A stretch of 64,000 bases of DNA. Source: Spodoptera frugiperda (lineage: Eukaryota > Arthropoda > Insecta > Lepidoptera > Noctuidae). Location of the stretch: contig NC_064213.1 of assembly GCF_023101765.2 (NCBI RefSeq), positions 9,176,001 through 9,240,000 on the forward strand, written 5' to 3'. The notes under the pieces are model-generated. The model was not told the DNA's origin. It ran no database searches and worked only from the letters and a program-made list of their open reading frames with translations. Below are positions 53,738 through 64,000 of this stretch, piece after piece. Position 1 is the first letter of the stretch; every line of letters begins with the position of its first letter. The position numbers and the translations under genes are program-made.

Positions 53738-53830
53738 GCTCTACTAGTTTCGAATCACAGAGGGACTCTTCATCGTGAGCAGCGTGCGCAGACGCGGCGA
53801 CGTCGCGCAGCATAGTATTAGAGCTATAGT
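53738..53830. repeat. Dispersed repeat with GC-rich core, copy 1
   Basis: AGCTCTACTAGTTTCGAATC, then GTGCGCAGACGCGGCGACGT. It recurs at 54848-54945, and a shortened relative lies near 46.79 kb. Confidence 0.65.
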
Positions 53831-54847
53831 AGAGCTTTTCTTCATATATTTACCTTCGTGAGTAAATTATAGTATTTTTTTTTAGTTAACGAAGCAATCT
53901 CAATAATCCTTTAATTGAGATTTCACCATTGTTATACTCGCTACACCAACGCGCTGGAACTTATATTTTCCATCGCATAGAATAAATAGAGCCGCCTTAT
54001 CAGTATATACCCAGTACTTTCTGTGACAACTTCTATTTTTAGTTCTCTTTGTACACAATAGAGGTACAAAACAACTTTGCAATAGATCGCATGTCTCTTT
54101 CACTAGGCATCTCTCAACATGTTTGCATTATTTAGGTTTCAGTCCTTCTTTGCTGAATTTCATGAATAAATTTCGTTAGAAAAGGCACAAAGAGCACCTT
54201 TAGAGGTAATTTTTCCTTTATATTTTACTAGCTAATGCACGAGGCTTTGCTCGCGTGGATTTGGGACTAATAAAAGTAGCCTAAGTTACTCCTTAGTGTG
54301 TGAGCTACCTGCTAATAGAAGTCCTGTCAAACTTGGTCTAGCCATTTCAGAGATTAGCCAGTAGAAACAGACAGATGAAAAAAAAATTACTCATAAAATC
54401 TTCAAACACAACACCACCTCCCATTAAATCCGTGGCAGATACATTTAGAACACCTTATATTATAACGGTTCTACAGCATACATATTCTAAGCATCTATCT
54501 ACATAGCAGTGCATTGGCACTTGAGATGCTATACATAGGTTTGTAAGTAGAAACCTAGAGTTAGATGTCAACAGTCAACATATTGGTCCCGCGTGAACAG
54601 ACACCCGATCTAACGGGGTCATCTCACGTCTTACTAACTCGACACTGGGAATGTATACATATAGCAAATACATTAAGATTTATTTTCAATAAAATTTAGA
54701 TGAATTTGTAACAGAATCGTATGGCTAGGTAGAGGCATATTATGTGTATTGTGTAGGTAGTATTTAGAATCAGTATATTTTTTTTAATAATTATCGTGAA
54801 ACTTAACTAAATAAACTAAAAATTACGGTTTAGTCGGTTAGGTTTGC
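53831..54847. other. Gene-free stretch with a LINE/SINE tail
   Basis: 54230-54380 (ACTAGCTAATGCACGAGGCT, then AGCCATTTCAGAGATTAGCC) is a lepidopteran repeat tail related, inverted, to about 59.36-59.48 kb. No gene seen. Confidence 0.45.
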
Positions 54848-54945
54848 AAATTAATGGTGATAAGCTCTACTAGAGTTTCAAGTCACAGAGGGGCTCTTTT
54901 TATGAGCAGCATGCGCAGACGCGGCGACGTGACGCAGTAAACCGT
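54848..54945. repeat. Dispersed repeat with GC-rich core, copy 2
   Basis: AGCTCTACTAGAGTTTCAAG, then ATGCGCAGACGCGGCGACGT; same family as 53738-53830. Confidence 0.65.
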
Positions 54946-55914
54946 GATCTTTAGTGAATCAGTAAATTATTTTACCAGTTCTAATTATAGATTAGTAGTT
55001 AGACAGTATGGCTATACGGAAATGAGTATTTTAGTTTAAGTTCCTTATACCGCGCACAATTACTTACACCAAGTTACTTCGACTGATTTCATAACAAAAT
55101 TGGTGACTTACATTTAGTTTTTAAGGTAAGAATGGCTGGTAATCATACGCCCGAATATAGAAATTATACTCAATTTTAAGTTGTACTTAAATATAGTGCT
55201 CTCTCTATCATTTACAAAGAATTTGTAGGGACAGAACTATTCCTGAGGGCGTCTTAATATTGAGTGACGTTTGATTTATTTGACCAGTGCTAGGAAAATA
55301 CATTAGCTACTTTCGTAGACATTTCCTAACTATGTTATTCCTGTATTAGGTTCGAATCGAATAAGTTCAGCCTTTTAATGGCTTAGTTGCTTTCACAGCA
55401 CCCATGGGGAAGTCAGTTTATTTTTAGCCGAAAAACGACAAGGTCAATAGGAAACCGCATATGGCAATATAGGGTTGGTCTTTTGTTTTTTTTTTTCTAT
55501 AGAAATCTTATCCAAGTTCTGTGAATAACCATGGAGACTGAGCAACGGTGCTTTTGTTCATTTCTTTTTATTAAAAAAATGAAAGTAAATTTTAAACTGT
55601 GACGTCCGCCGTTTTACGTAAAAAAAAGTTTAAAGTTATTTATGGAACGTAAGCTCTACTATTGAGCAATTGAACATTGTTAAAACGAAGTTTATTTTTA
55701 CTTAATTGTTTTTGTTCAAGCTCATTTTTTCTGTTTTACTTGCATAATCAATTCTTTGTTCAATGTAAATGACGGTTGTGTGAAAATAGAAATTCATATA
55801 CATAACTGTTTAATTGTAAACAAAAATAGAATTTTATATAAGGGTTTTTTATTAACTGGTTATAAATATATTACCAACAATTACATAATAAAAAAAACCC
55901 TAGTAAATCTTCGA
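54946..55914. other. Gene-free AT-rich stretch
   Basis: No coding frame or recognised repeat of note. Confidence 0.4.
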
Positions 55915-55985
55915 TCTAAATGGAACCCGGGACTCTTAGCTCGGCAGCCGTACTTACGACCACTCAATTGCTCAGTAAAGAGATT
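55915..55985 (-). repeat. tRNA-like SINE head fragment
   Basis: On the minus strand, GGTCGTAAGTACGGCTGCCG and GAGTCCCGGGTTCCATTTA resemble the tRNA-derived head of the 24.0-kb SINE. It is too degenerate to be a functional tRNA. Confidence 0.5.
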
Positions 55986-56028
55986 CGTTAATTAATTAGT
56001 ACAAAGTTAAGCCTAATTTCACTAAGCC

Positions 56029-56441
56029 TATGGGTGCTTTTACACCAGTGATGTGCTATGCTATGTTCTCAAGTCACTCCTCAAAGATGGGATTTACCTA
56101 AGCTATGTTTTTTTTTTGCGGAAAGATGCGTGCTATGGATTTGTGCTATGGATGGCTCACCGACCGAGCTGACTCCTCAAAGATAGGACTCACCGCTGCA
56201 ATCACAGCGTGCACAAACGGACTCAGCTAAGCTGTGTTTTTTATGTGGAAACATGCGTGCTATGTATTTGTGCAATGGATGCATTGTATACCGAGCTGCG
56301 CATCTTTCTCGCACAGCTATGTAGCTTACAGCAACTACATTTAGGTACGTATCGGTGGAAACAGTCACCTAGTTTCACAGCTTAGCTATTACGTCTTTGT
56401 AGCATAACTACTTGGCACATCTCTGGTGGAAAAACACCCTC
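56029..56441. mobile_element. TIR element containing LINE-like pieces
   Basis: Left end GGGTGCTTTTACACCAGTGA and the complement of right end CTCTGGTGGAAAAACACCCT are imperfect inverted repeats. Inside, ACTCCTCAAAGATAGGACTC and ACCGCTGCAATCACAGCG resemble the R1-like coding strand at 25046-25086. The element therefore seems mosaic. Confidence 0.55.
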
Positions 56442-56892
56442 ATTCTTTGATCCTATCCCGGCATGAAATGTCAACGACACCGCTATCTACGTAATTACCA
56501 CATTTCAAAATAAAAGAGAGACCATTAAAATGATTTTACAGTTATACAGACGTCCAGATTATCCTCTGATAAGCGATTTACGTAGGAAAGCTTTAAAATA
56601 AATCCTCTTTAATTAAATCCTATCTAAGTTAATCCTCTAGATAATATTCGTCGATAGGACAAGGAATTGTTCTAGTGAATTTACATGTGTGTTCGTTCTT
56701 TTTAATTAAAGTTAACTAATTGCGCAGTAATATTAGGTTATACAGGTTCGAATAAAAAAAGCTGGAAAATTCATGGCTAAGTTAAAAGCAGCAATGTTAC
56801 TGAATTAAGCGATTATAATTATTTAGGTTACGAGATTACACGTGTTGCGTCACTAAGCTGAGACGTTCATCAGACCACCATAGATTGGACCA
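56442..56892. other. Gene-free stretch
   Basis: AT-rich, nothing recognised. Confidence 0.4.
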
Positions 56893-57062
56893 AGTAACCT
56901 TATGTAGTAGGGCTGATGCCTGATCCGGAGCTGCGAACTACGGCTCCGACTCGAAAAGCAAGAGTAGGATCGTGGATTTTAGTCAGTAAGAGTCTGACAC
57001 TCCCTCTAGCCTCGCCCAAAGCGGGTGAAGTCATTGGATGGTTTTCCCCACTTAAAAAAGCC
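56893..57062 (+). mobile_element. R1-like LINE 3' fragment
   Basis: GGGCTGATGCCTGATCCGGA, TTAGTCAGTAAGAGTCTGAC, then GAAGTCATTGGATGGTTTTC and CCCCACTTAAAAAAG; 3' UTR of the window's R1-like family. Confidence 0.8.
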
Positions 57063-57255
57063 AAGTTGCTTAAGTTTACAATAATAAGTTTAAATGTTGA
57101 CGTTATCGTTTTGCTGGGTTCGAGTAATAAAATTTTAAAATGATCAATCAGATATGTCCATAATTAATATTAAATTAAACATACCAACACCAATTTGGTA
57201 CACACCACAATGTCATCAACATTATATAACTGAGTGATTGGTAATATAATATATA

Positions 57256-58177
57256 GGGGAAGGTAGGGTAATTGAGAACGGCGGGTAATTGGGAACACGT
57301 TGATAAGTCCCACTTCCCCTCCCCGTATCCCGTCTCGCGGCTATTCGAGGTATTCTTCCCCCGCCCCTAAGTGCGCAAGCAACAGTGGGAGCTGGAGGAT
57401 GCACGCATCTTGACACGGTGAGTCAAAATGTTTTTATTGCATTTTTGTTATAAATTTTGTGTTTTCATACATTAGATGCAAATGTCATATTTGTGAGTAC
57501 AATGACACCATATTTCGTAAGTTTATTTCATGGATAATCAGTTTTAAAATTTTACGTGTTATAGGATTCACTTAAAACGCTATCGAAGGTCGCGACCATT
57601 TTTATTCAAATTGTCGACTGCGGGTAATTAGGAACGGTGGGTGGCGGGTAATTGGGAACGAACAAATTTACAATTTGTTTTTATATTTTTATTACAATAC
57701 AATTTTTTTTAGATGAGGCGAGACGTTGATGCTGCCAGACTGAACCAGACACCACCAGTTCAAATATCAGATTCACATGACCACGATAAAGCTTTGGGCA
57801 CATGTGCAATGCACTTCCAGAGAGACCAGCGAAGGTTACGTGTGAGATATGGGTCGCGAAAATATATTTTAGTTATTTATAACTGTTCTCTGTGCCATTT
57901 TTAACTACCCCATTTCTAATTACCACTTCTAAATACTGTTTTCATTTGCTCCACGGGCTGATCTCAATTACCCCATAGGGTGTCGGGTAAATAGGAACGG
58001 TAATGTTTTTTATTTTTGCTAATATTTCTAATAAAAAGTTGATTATTAAAAAATATTTTTTCTGTTATAAGCAGACAGATAAATAATGTTTAAGTTTTAA
58101 TAAAAGTTGATTCCTTTTTTAAGAGAAAATACTGTGTGTCTTTAAAGTGAAGTGTTCCCAATTACCCCACTTTCCCC
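57256..58177. mobile_element. TIR element GGGGAAGGTAGGGTAATTG with TA target sites
   Basis: Inverted ends GGGGAAGGTAGGGTAATTGA and the complement of CCCAATTACCCCACTTTCCC, flanked by TA on both sides (57254-57255 and 58178-58179). The motif GGGTAATTGGGAAC recurs at both ends and internally. A 63-codon frame at 57713 is not transposase-like. The TA site suggests a Tc1/mariner/pogo-type non-autonomous element. Confidence 0.8.
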
Positions 58178-58384
58178 TACTGGGTTACAATATAAATTGT
58201 GAAGCTAAATTGTGCAGGAATTTAGTAATATTGTTCAATTCGCTGATACGAGCCGTAATTAGAGGCTTTGTTTCGTATTGCGGTGCGTAGGTATCTAACC
58301 AGTGTTAAATTTAATTTTATTGTCATTGTGTCCGTGTGTTAAACCGTAATACATTATTATGAAATTGCTATTTTAAATTCTGAA

Positions 58385-58475
58385 CACATTGAACGCCGCC
58401 GCCGTGGTGTTCACCGGTGACCGACGTTAGCGGAGGATTTACCGTCAACAGTTTTCTATTGGCAGTTAAAGACTT
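58385..58475. repeat. Repeat unit with ACCGGT palindrome, copy 2
   Basis: ACACATTGAACGCCGCCGCC through GACGTTAGCGGAGGATTTAC; related to 47790-47885, with the palindrome one base off. Confidence 0.7.
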
Positions 58476-58574
58476 CATTTAGTCTTTTTTCAGTTGTAGC
58501 CGATAATTTTGGAATTTCCATAATCTTCATGCTTGTATTGGACATAGGATTTTAAAAGATTCTGATTGATCAGA

Positions 58575-58690
58575 GAGTGCTGCTGCCCGGTCTGTATAGT
58601 ACCCCAGTTTCTGGAATGGAATCAAACCAGAGACATCTTGCTTTACAGACGTACTGTGCAACAACTTGACCACGAGGCAATACTTTTTTC
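58575..58690 (-). repeat. Degenerate tRNA-like SINE head
   Basis: Minus-strand GCCTCGTGGTCAAGTTGTTG and GATGTCTCTGGTTTGATTCC resemble A- and B-box regions of the window's SINE family. Confidence 0.5.
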
Positions 58691-58960
58691 TGGTACAAGG
58701 CGATAAAAAAGCAGACGGACCACCTGCTGATAAGCAATCACGGCCGCCCATGGACACCTGAAACATCAGAGGTTGCAAGCGCGTTGCCAGCCTTTTGGCG
58801 GTTAGGAATTTAAGGGTTATTGGGGAATCAGGGATTGGGAAAATTGGGAAGGAACGCAATGGCCTCCGATGATCTCACTCACGCAACAAATCACAACGCA
58901 AGCGTTGTTTCACTTCGGTTTTCTGAGAGGCCGTATCACTCCGGTCGAGCTGGCCAATTC
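58691..58960 (+). repeat. Lepidopteran interspersed repeat
   Basis: AAGCAGACGGACCACCTGCT, CGGCCGCCCATGGACACCTG and TATCACTCCGGTCGAGCTGG; same family as 9340-9592. Confidence 0.7.
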
Positions 58961-61900
58961 AACCACATATTTTTATCACAAAAGACAAAATATACTTCGG
59001 TAGAACTTCATCAAATGAATAGCAGTAGGTATTGCAAATTTTATTGTTGGTACATGTACATTGTACATATGTGGAACTGTTTGCCCATTTTCTGTGTTTA
59101 TATTTGCCACACATAGTTTCCATTCGTAGGCTTTTTAGGTCACCGTTGACGTGGACGAATATTATTTCTATTTCGACGAAATGTCATTTTTCGCCTGGAT
59201 AGGTTTGAGCGTTTAGCTTAATGCGAAGCTAGTAGAAAAGAGGGTTACGTAGAATTATGTACGTTCTTGTAATTTGTTATTTATTAAGTATACAAAATAC
59301 ATGTTTGTGTCAAGCGTAGTGGACATTAGTTACAAGCCCATTGGATTATTATTGGTCTGTCTATATGTTCCGACTAATCTCTGAAATGGCCGGACCGATT
59401 TTGATGGGACTTTTATTGACTTAATTGAAGAAAACGAAGCCACTAACTCCGTAATCCACGCGAGCGAATCTGCGGGCATCACCAAGTAAAATAATAAATT
59501 AAAGAATAATTTCCAAACCACGATTAATAGCTCCACAAAATGAAAGCCTGGAACAAACCGCTTACTATAAATCGGTTTCCCAATAAAATGCAAGCACAAC
59601 GGAGATCTCCAAAGCCTCTTACAGGCTTAACTGCATCACAATAATTACTTTAATGAGCTTCGTTACAGGAACTACGTATAACGAAGTACTAGGTTTACTT
59701 CGCTTCATAATTTCCTTGGATTTTTGTCAGAATAGGGATGGCAACGGGTTGTGAAAATTAAAAATCCATTTAGTCCGTCACTTTGGTAATGAATATAAGA
59801 GAACAATACTTAGAAACGAATCTAGGAGAGGGAGCAAATACGTTATTAATTCTACGTATAAAATTAGAAGTAACCGGGCAGTAGCACTTTCGTAAATCTG
59901 TGATCTTCAATCCTCCTCCAATATACATTCATATAAGTAGAGAAAGTTTATTGTGTAAACCTGTTGGTGATCTCCAACTTTTCTATGCAAAGTAGAGGTA
60001 GTCCATTTTGCATTTTTTTTTTATGTGAACTTAGAATTATCGGACAACAATTGTAGTAATTAATGTTGTCTTAACCGATACAATAGGTACTTTAGTTAGC
60101 CAGTTAATGCTTGATCATAGGCTACTAAAGTACTTTTTTATTTATTAAAAACGGTTTTCCGAAAACAGCGTTAAAAAAAAATAACCAAAGTGTATTTGAA
60201 AAGAGGATGCAAAATTCACTCCATTGTGATGGCACCACATTCATGAATGATTCATGGACAAAACCTTTATTTGAATTCAAAATACGAACTTGAAAGCTTT
60301 ACGTTTTTAACAAACAAGCAAAAAAAATAATAAAATAAAAGGTATTTGTGACATGTTTTTCATTTTTATTTTTATACAATAAAATACTAAGTCCTATCCC
60401 AGTGGTGGGTTATACCCTATAACTGTGTGTGGCTGTTTTTAGAAAGACAGGCATGTATTTTTTTAAAATTTATATCTGTTTATATCTCTTTAATGTTAAT
60501 TATGAACTTCTAAAGTTTGACTAGTCTACGTAGCGTCTTCTACGAGTTAAAAATACTCAATACAAAAATACTCAATGATCTCAAGTGTTAACTTCTTATG
60601 AGAAAATTGGTATAATATTTGATAATACTTGCTTAACATTTTAATAGGGTATCATTAAGTTGCAATGATTTTTCGTTTGGCAGCTGCGCTTGAGATCGCC
60701 ACAACAACGCAAATCTTCTATCTTCTATTTATATAAAAAAAAAACAATTGCTGTTAGTTAGTATCTCGCTAAAACTCGAAAACCGCTGGATCGATTTGGA
60801 AAATTTTGGTCTTGAATTATTTGAAGAAGTGCAGGGAAGTTTTAAAAGGTGATGAAATAATGTTTGAGGCAGTACGTAGTTCTCTGGTCAGCAGCAGCTA
60901 GCAAGCAATATTTCTTTTAAATTACTACGTCTATGATTACTAATACAATTTACAAATAGCACACTATTCCTGAGTAGAAAGCTTGAGCTTAAACTAACTT
61001 TACGAGATCAAATTTGATTCTAGTTGCGACTTCGTTTTGCATATTTCGATACTGAAAGATGTTACGGTTCACAGAAGGCGAAGAGTAAGACTTTAGCATT
61101 GAATAAATAACTTGGAATATTCAAACTACTTCGGAAATAGCTTCTTAGATACACAGAGAGATAGATAGGTAGCTATCGTATAATGGGCCATTTTTTGAAG
61201 ATTTTTTTTTGTGAGTAGTTGATTGTGTCAGCAAAAAGAGAGTTTCGACTATACAATGCATTAAAATGTTGTCCTTATTTTAATAGTGAAGCGTCTGGGA
61301 GTTTTCACCTCGGATTCGAATTGAATGAATGAATATGATCAATGTGGCATATGTTTACCTATTTTTTTGTGCATATAAGATTTTAAACTTACATGGTCAC
61401 TAATTCATAGACATAAAATATAAACTTGGTAAATATCCCGTCTTAAATTCTCTGTTGGATATTTTGTGCACTGCATTTTTTCATTGTTTAAACAAATTAT
61501 TATAATAAAAATCATGTTTGACCATATATTTTCACTTTAAACAGTATTTTTTTTTATATGTTAAATCTTACCTAAGTTTATATAGGAACATTTTTCAAAG
61601 ATACAGGTAACTGTATACAAAAACAGCAGTAGGGATCTCGAACAATGTTTCGGCTTTACAATGCATTAAAATGTTCCTCATAGTTTTATTAAATTTGAGT
61701 AAAACCTCGTTAAATCCTTTAGTTCGTTACGTCAACACTTTGACAGCAATTTGCGCGGGAAAGTTTATGGTCCGCTTAATTCTACCTTCTGTTATTTTAA
61801 CACGAAAATCCAAGATGAGTGGAGGTGATATATAATAATAATAACAAAATACAAGGGCCAAATTAAAATTACCTTCAACCGACGAGCGTGCATGAAAAGA

Positions 61901-62254
61901 CTGATGACTGTTGATGAAGTAAAAGAAGTATGTAAGATTTGTAGCAATTGGCGTTTCATAGTCTCTGCCATTGGCCCATGGGAGACAAGCGTGATGTTAT
62001 TTACGTATGTATGCGATTATTTTGTAGGAAGCTAACCATAGCTAGCGTAATCAGGACTGAAAGACTAACATTTGATTCCAGTAAGTTAATGTTTTGCCAA
62101 GTTGAATTTATCAACGGAATATTTATTTATATTACCGTTCAAAATAAATAAAATTGTTTGTGGAAGTAAGTTTATAATCAATTGTTTGTTTTCTTTGTTA
62201 TTTGTTTTATTAGTTGTCGTGTTAACGAGAATTATGAAACAGTCAAACTTAAAA
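58961..62254. other. Gene-poor, repeat-flecked stretch
   Basis: Pieces recognised: a LINE/SINE tail at about 59.36-59.48 kb, the 7.0-kb repeat family at about 60.75-60.85 kb (GCTAAAACTCGAAAACCGCT), and a block at about 61.38-61.82 kb (TTTCGGCTTTACAATGCATT, then GACAGCAATTTGCGCGGGAA) that looks like a transposon end. No supported coding gene. Confidence 0.4.
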
Positions 62255-62365
62255 AAACAATTATAGTAATACTTTGCCCGACCAGGGAATTGAACCCTAA
62301 ACCTTTTGTCAGTCGCACCTGCGACTATTAGACCGACGTGCGACTGTTCGACCGACGAGGTAGTA
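62255..62365 (-). repeat. tRNA-like SINE head
   Basis: Minus strand: B-box-like GGTTCAATTCCCTGGTCGGG and a duplicated GTCGCACGTCGGTCTAATAG region. Derived from a tRNA but not a functional tRNA gene. Confidence 0.55.
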
Positions 62366-63034
62366 ATTATCCAAAAATAATGTTTGTTATTATAATTCAG
62401 ACGGATTTACTAAAAACAATTACTATGAAGTTTCTGTACTAGAAATAAAAAAAGAAATCATCTCATAATGTGTTATTTAATTAATCACTAATACATAATA
62501 TAATTTAAATTAACACATATTTAAAACAACAGCTCTTTGACTAGAATAACAATTCGTATTTACTTATTTTATTATTATTAAACATTTACCATGAACAACG
62601 ACATTTATATTTTTTTTATACATAAATAAATCTTAACACTATTAATGCCTATCTACATCACTTTTCTAAGAAATACATCGCAAAATTAATGATGTTACCA
62701 TCCACTAGATGAAAATATATAGAATTCTGAGTAACTATGTATAATTCTTGGAATCATTATAATGTACACAGCAAAATATACTCTATTATTATAACGGTAG
62801 AGCTCGTGGTGTGATTGAAAGAAACCTTTATTTCTCTATGCGAAATATTATTGTTAAGTAGGTACTACAGGCACACAATATTTCATATTGAAAAAAAAAT
62901 AACTTGCAGATAGGTTTTAGAAAATAACTTTGGAGTCGAAAACATTATTAGTTTAAACTTCTTTTTTAATTTAAATATTTTTTATACGGTATATAAATAT
63001 TTTTATACGGTGTATAAAGTTATGGATGCACATT
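62366..63034. other. Gene-free AT-rich stretch
   Basis: Nothing recognised. Confidence 0.4.
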
Positions 63035-63178
63035 ATGTATAAGTTTGCTTTACGTTTAAACTAATCAAAACGAGAGCACGTTCGGCGCTCTGATTGGCCG
63101 TCTTGAATAAACCAACCAATCAGAGCGCTGAACGCACTCTCGTTTCGACTACTTTATACGTAAAGCAAACTCATACTA
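63035..63178. repeat. Foldback element, about 62-bp arms
   Basis: TATAAGTTTGCTTTACGTTT at the left pairs with ACGTAAAGCAAACTCATACT at the right. GCGCTCTGATTGG pairs with CCAATCAGAGCGC next to a loop of about 17 nt. A few mismatches. Probably a small MITE. Confidence 0.75.
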
Positions 63179-63605
63179 AGGTTACTGAATAATTACTATT
63201 TTTAGTTATCATTGTGTTTTGGATAGGTATTTTAACAAAACTTTTAAAATATAAATATATGTATACATAGAGTTCTTTGAGAACAAGTACATAGGTAAAT
63301 AAGCGTCTATATTTTATTTCATAAAAGTACAATTTCACTAAATTCGTACGAACAGTGTCAACAGTGGATTCTCACATTTATAACATTTCAAAAATACATA
63401 ATATTTATAATCTTCTTAGCTCAATATTAACACTTTGAATTTATTCATTGGCCTCATCTTTCATTAAGCGTACACAGTACATTCTAGGTTTCGAAATAAA
63501 CAGAGAGAACTATGACTGTCACTGTCGTACAATTACATTTATTTATGTGCAAGACAGGGACATAGATATAGCTTACTCAAAGCACAGGTTGTATGTAATA
63601 AATTA
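63179..63605. other. Gene-free AT-rich stretch
   Basis: Nothing recognised. Confidence 0.4.
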
Positions 63606-63619
63606 GATAATATTTTACT

Positions 63620-63814
63620 CAGATGGGGCCCGGTAGGGCTGATGCCTGATCCGGAGCTGCGGACAACGTAAAAGGTTACCGGGGCTCCGGCTCAAAGCAG
63701 GAGAAGGAACGGGGTGGTTTTTAGTCAGTAAGAGTCTGACACTCCCTCCCGCCTCACCCAAGGCGGGAGAAGTCATTGGATGATTTTCCCCCCTCAAAAA
63801 AAAAAAAAAAAAAA
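63620..63814 (+). mobile_element. Young R1-like LINE 3' fragment with 14-bp TSD
   Basis: GATAATATTTTACT flanks it at 63606-63619 and 63815-63828. The body matches the 3' UTR of the 24.3-26.3 kb element closely, including ACAACGTAAAAGG, and ends in about 18 A residues. Confidence 0.9.
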
Positions 63815-63850
63815 GATAATATTTTACTAATAAAATACAGACAATCGTTA

Positions 63851-63889
63851 ATACGTTTTTAGAGACAAAGATTGTCTCTAAAAACGTAT
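63851..63889. repeat. Perfect 18-bp hairpin
   Basis: ATACGTTTTTAGAGACAA (63851-63868) and its exact complement (63872-63889) flank a 3-nt loop AGA. Too short to classify. Confidence 0.8.
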
Positions 63890-64000
63890 TTGTATAAATA
63901 AAAGCAATTGAAATTTGCATTGATTTTACTAATCATTAAATATCATACAATACAAACAGATATAATATGTAGAACAGAAAATTGAAAGAAATATTGACTT

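Overview
This window reads as nuclear DNA of a moth or butterfly, most likely a noctuoid moth. It is AT-rich, has intron-bearing genes with GT-AG junctions, and is packed with repeats typical of Lepidoptera: R1-like, RTE-like and Jockey/CR1-like LINE fragments, tRNA-derived SINEs, many TIR elements and a BEL/Pao LTR retrotransposon. The species call rests on repeat style only. No rRNA, genuine tRNA gene or CRISPR array was seen.

The non-transposon content worth reading is a plus-strand cluster of small, apparently related genes spread over about 2-47 kb. Each encodes a very short N-terminus, often Met-Cys-Cys, followed by one membrane-spanning segment. The longer members continue into an ectodomain with N-glycosylation sequons. 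The shared layout is a micro-exon 1 ending in phase 2 (five members read ATGTG before GTAAG or GTGAG), a membrane exon 2, then in longer members a phase-1 intron and exon 3. Members are: a partial gene at 2.06-2.39 kb; a 269-residue protein at 3.73-5.26 kb; one at 8.79-9.78 kb; the duplicated pair A1 (12.3-15.7 kb) and A2 (19.9-22.3 kb); B2 interleaved with A2 (21.1-22.8 kb); C (38.7-42.3 kb); D (44.9-45.0 kb); and E (46.5-47.3 kb). I do not recognise the family.

Layout. 1-0.93 kb: 3' end of a C2H2-finger ORF, probably a DNA transposon. 2-5.5 kb: two family genes with a perfect hairpin between them. 5.6-7 kb: decayed RTE-like LINE. 8.5-9.8 kb: minisatellite and a family gene. 9.88-16.96 and 17.39-22.24 kb: a tandem segmental duplication carrying A1 and A2; the copies differ by a retroelement insertion and a deletion of about 1 kb. 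24-26.3 kb: SINE and a 5'-truncated R1-like LINE. 27.96-28.7 kb: TIR element. 29.93-36.90 kb: BEL/Pao element with LTRs that look identical, disrupted by a LINE insertion, a frame break and a stop. 37-47.3 kb: genes C, D and E among TIR elements and a Jockey-like LINE. 47.3-64 kb: mostly repeats and gene-poor AT-rich DNA.

Family exons, splice phases and TSDs were read directly from the sequence. Function, membrane topology and expression are inferences, and no database or transcript data were consulted.
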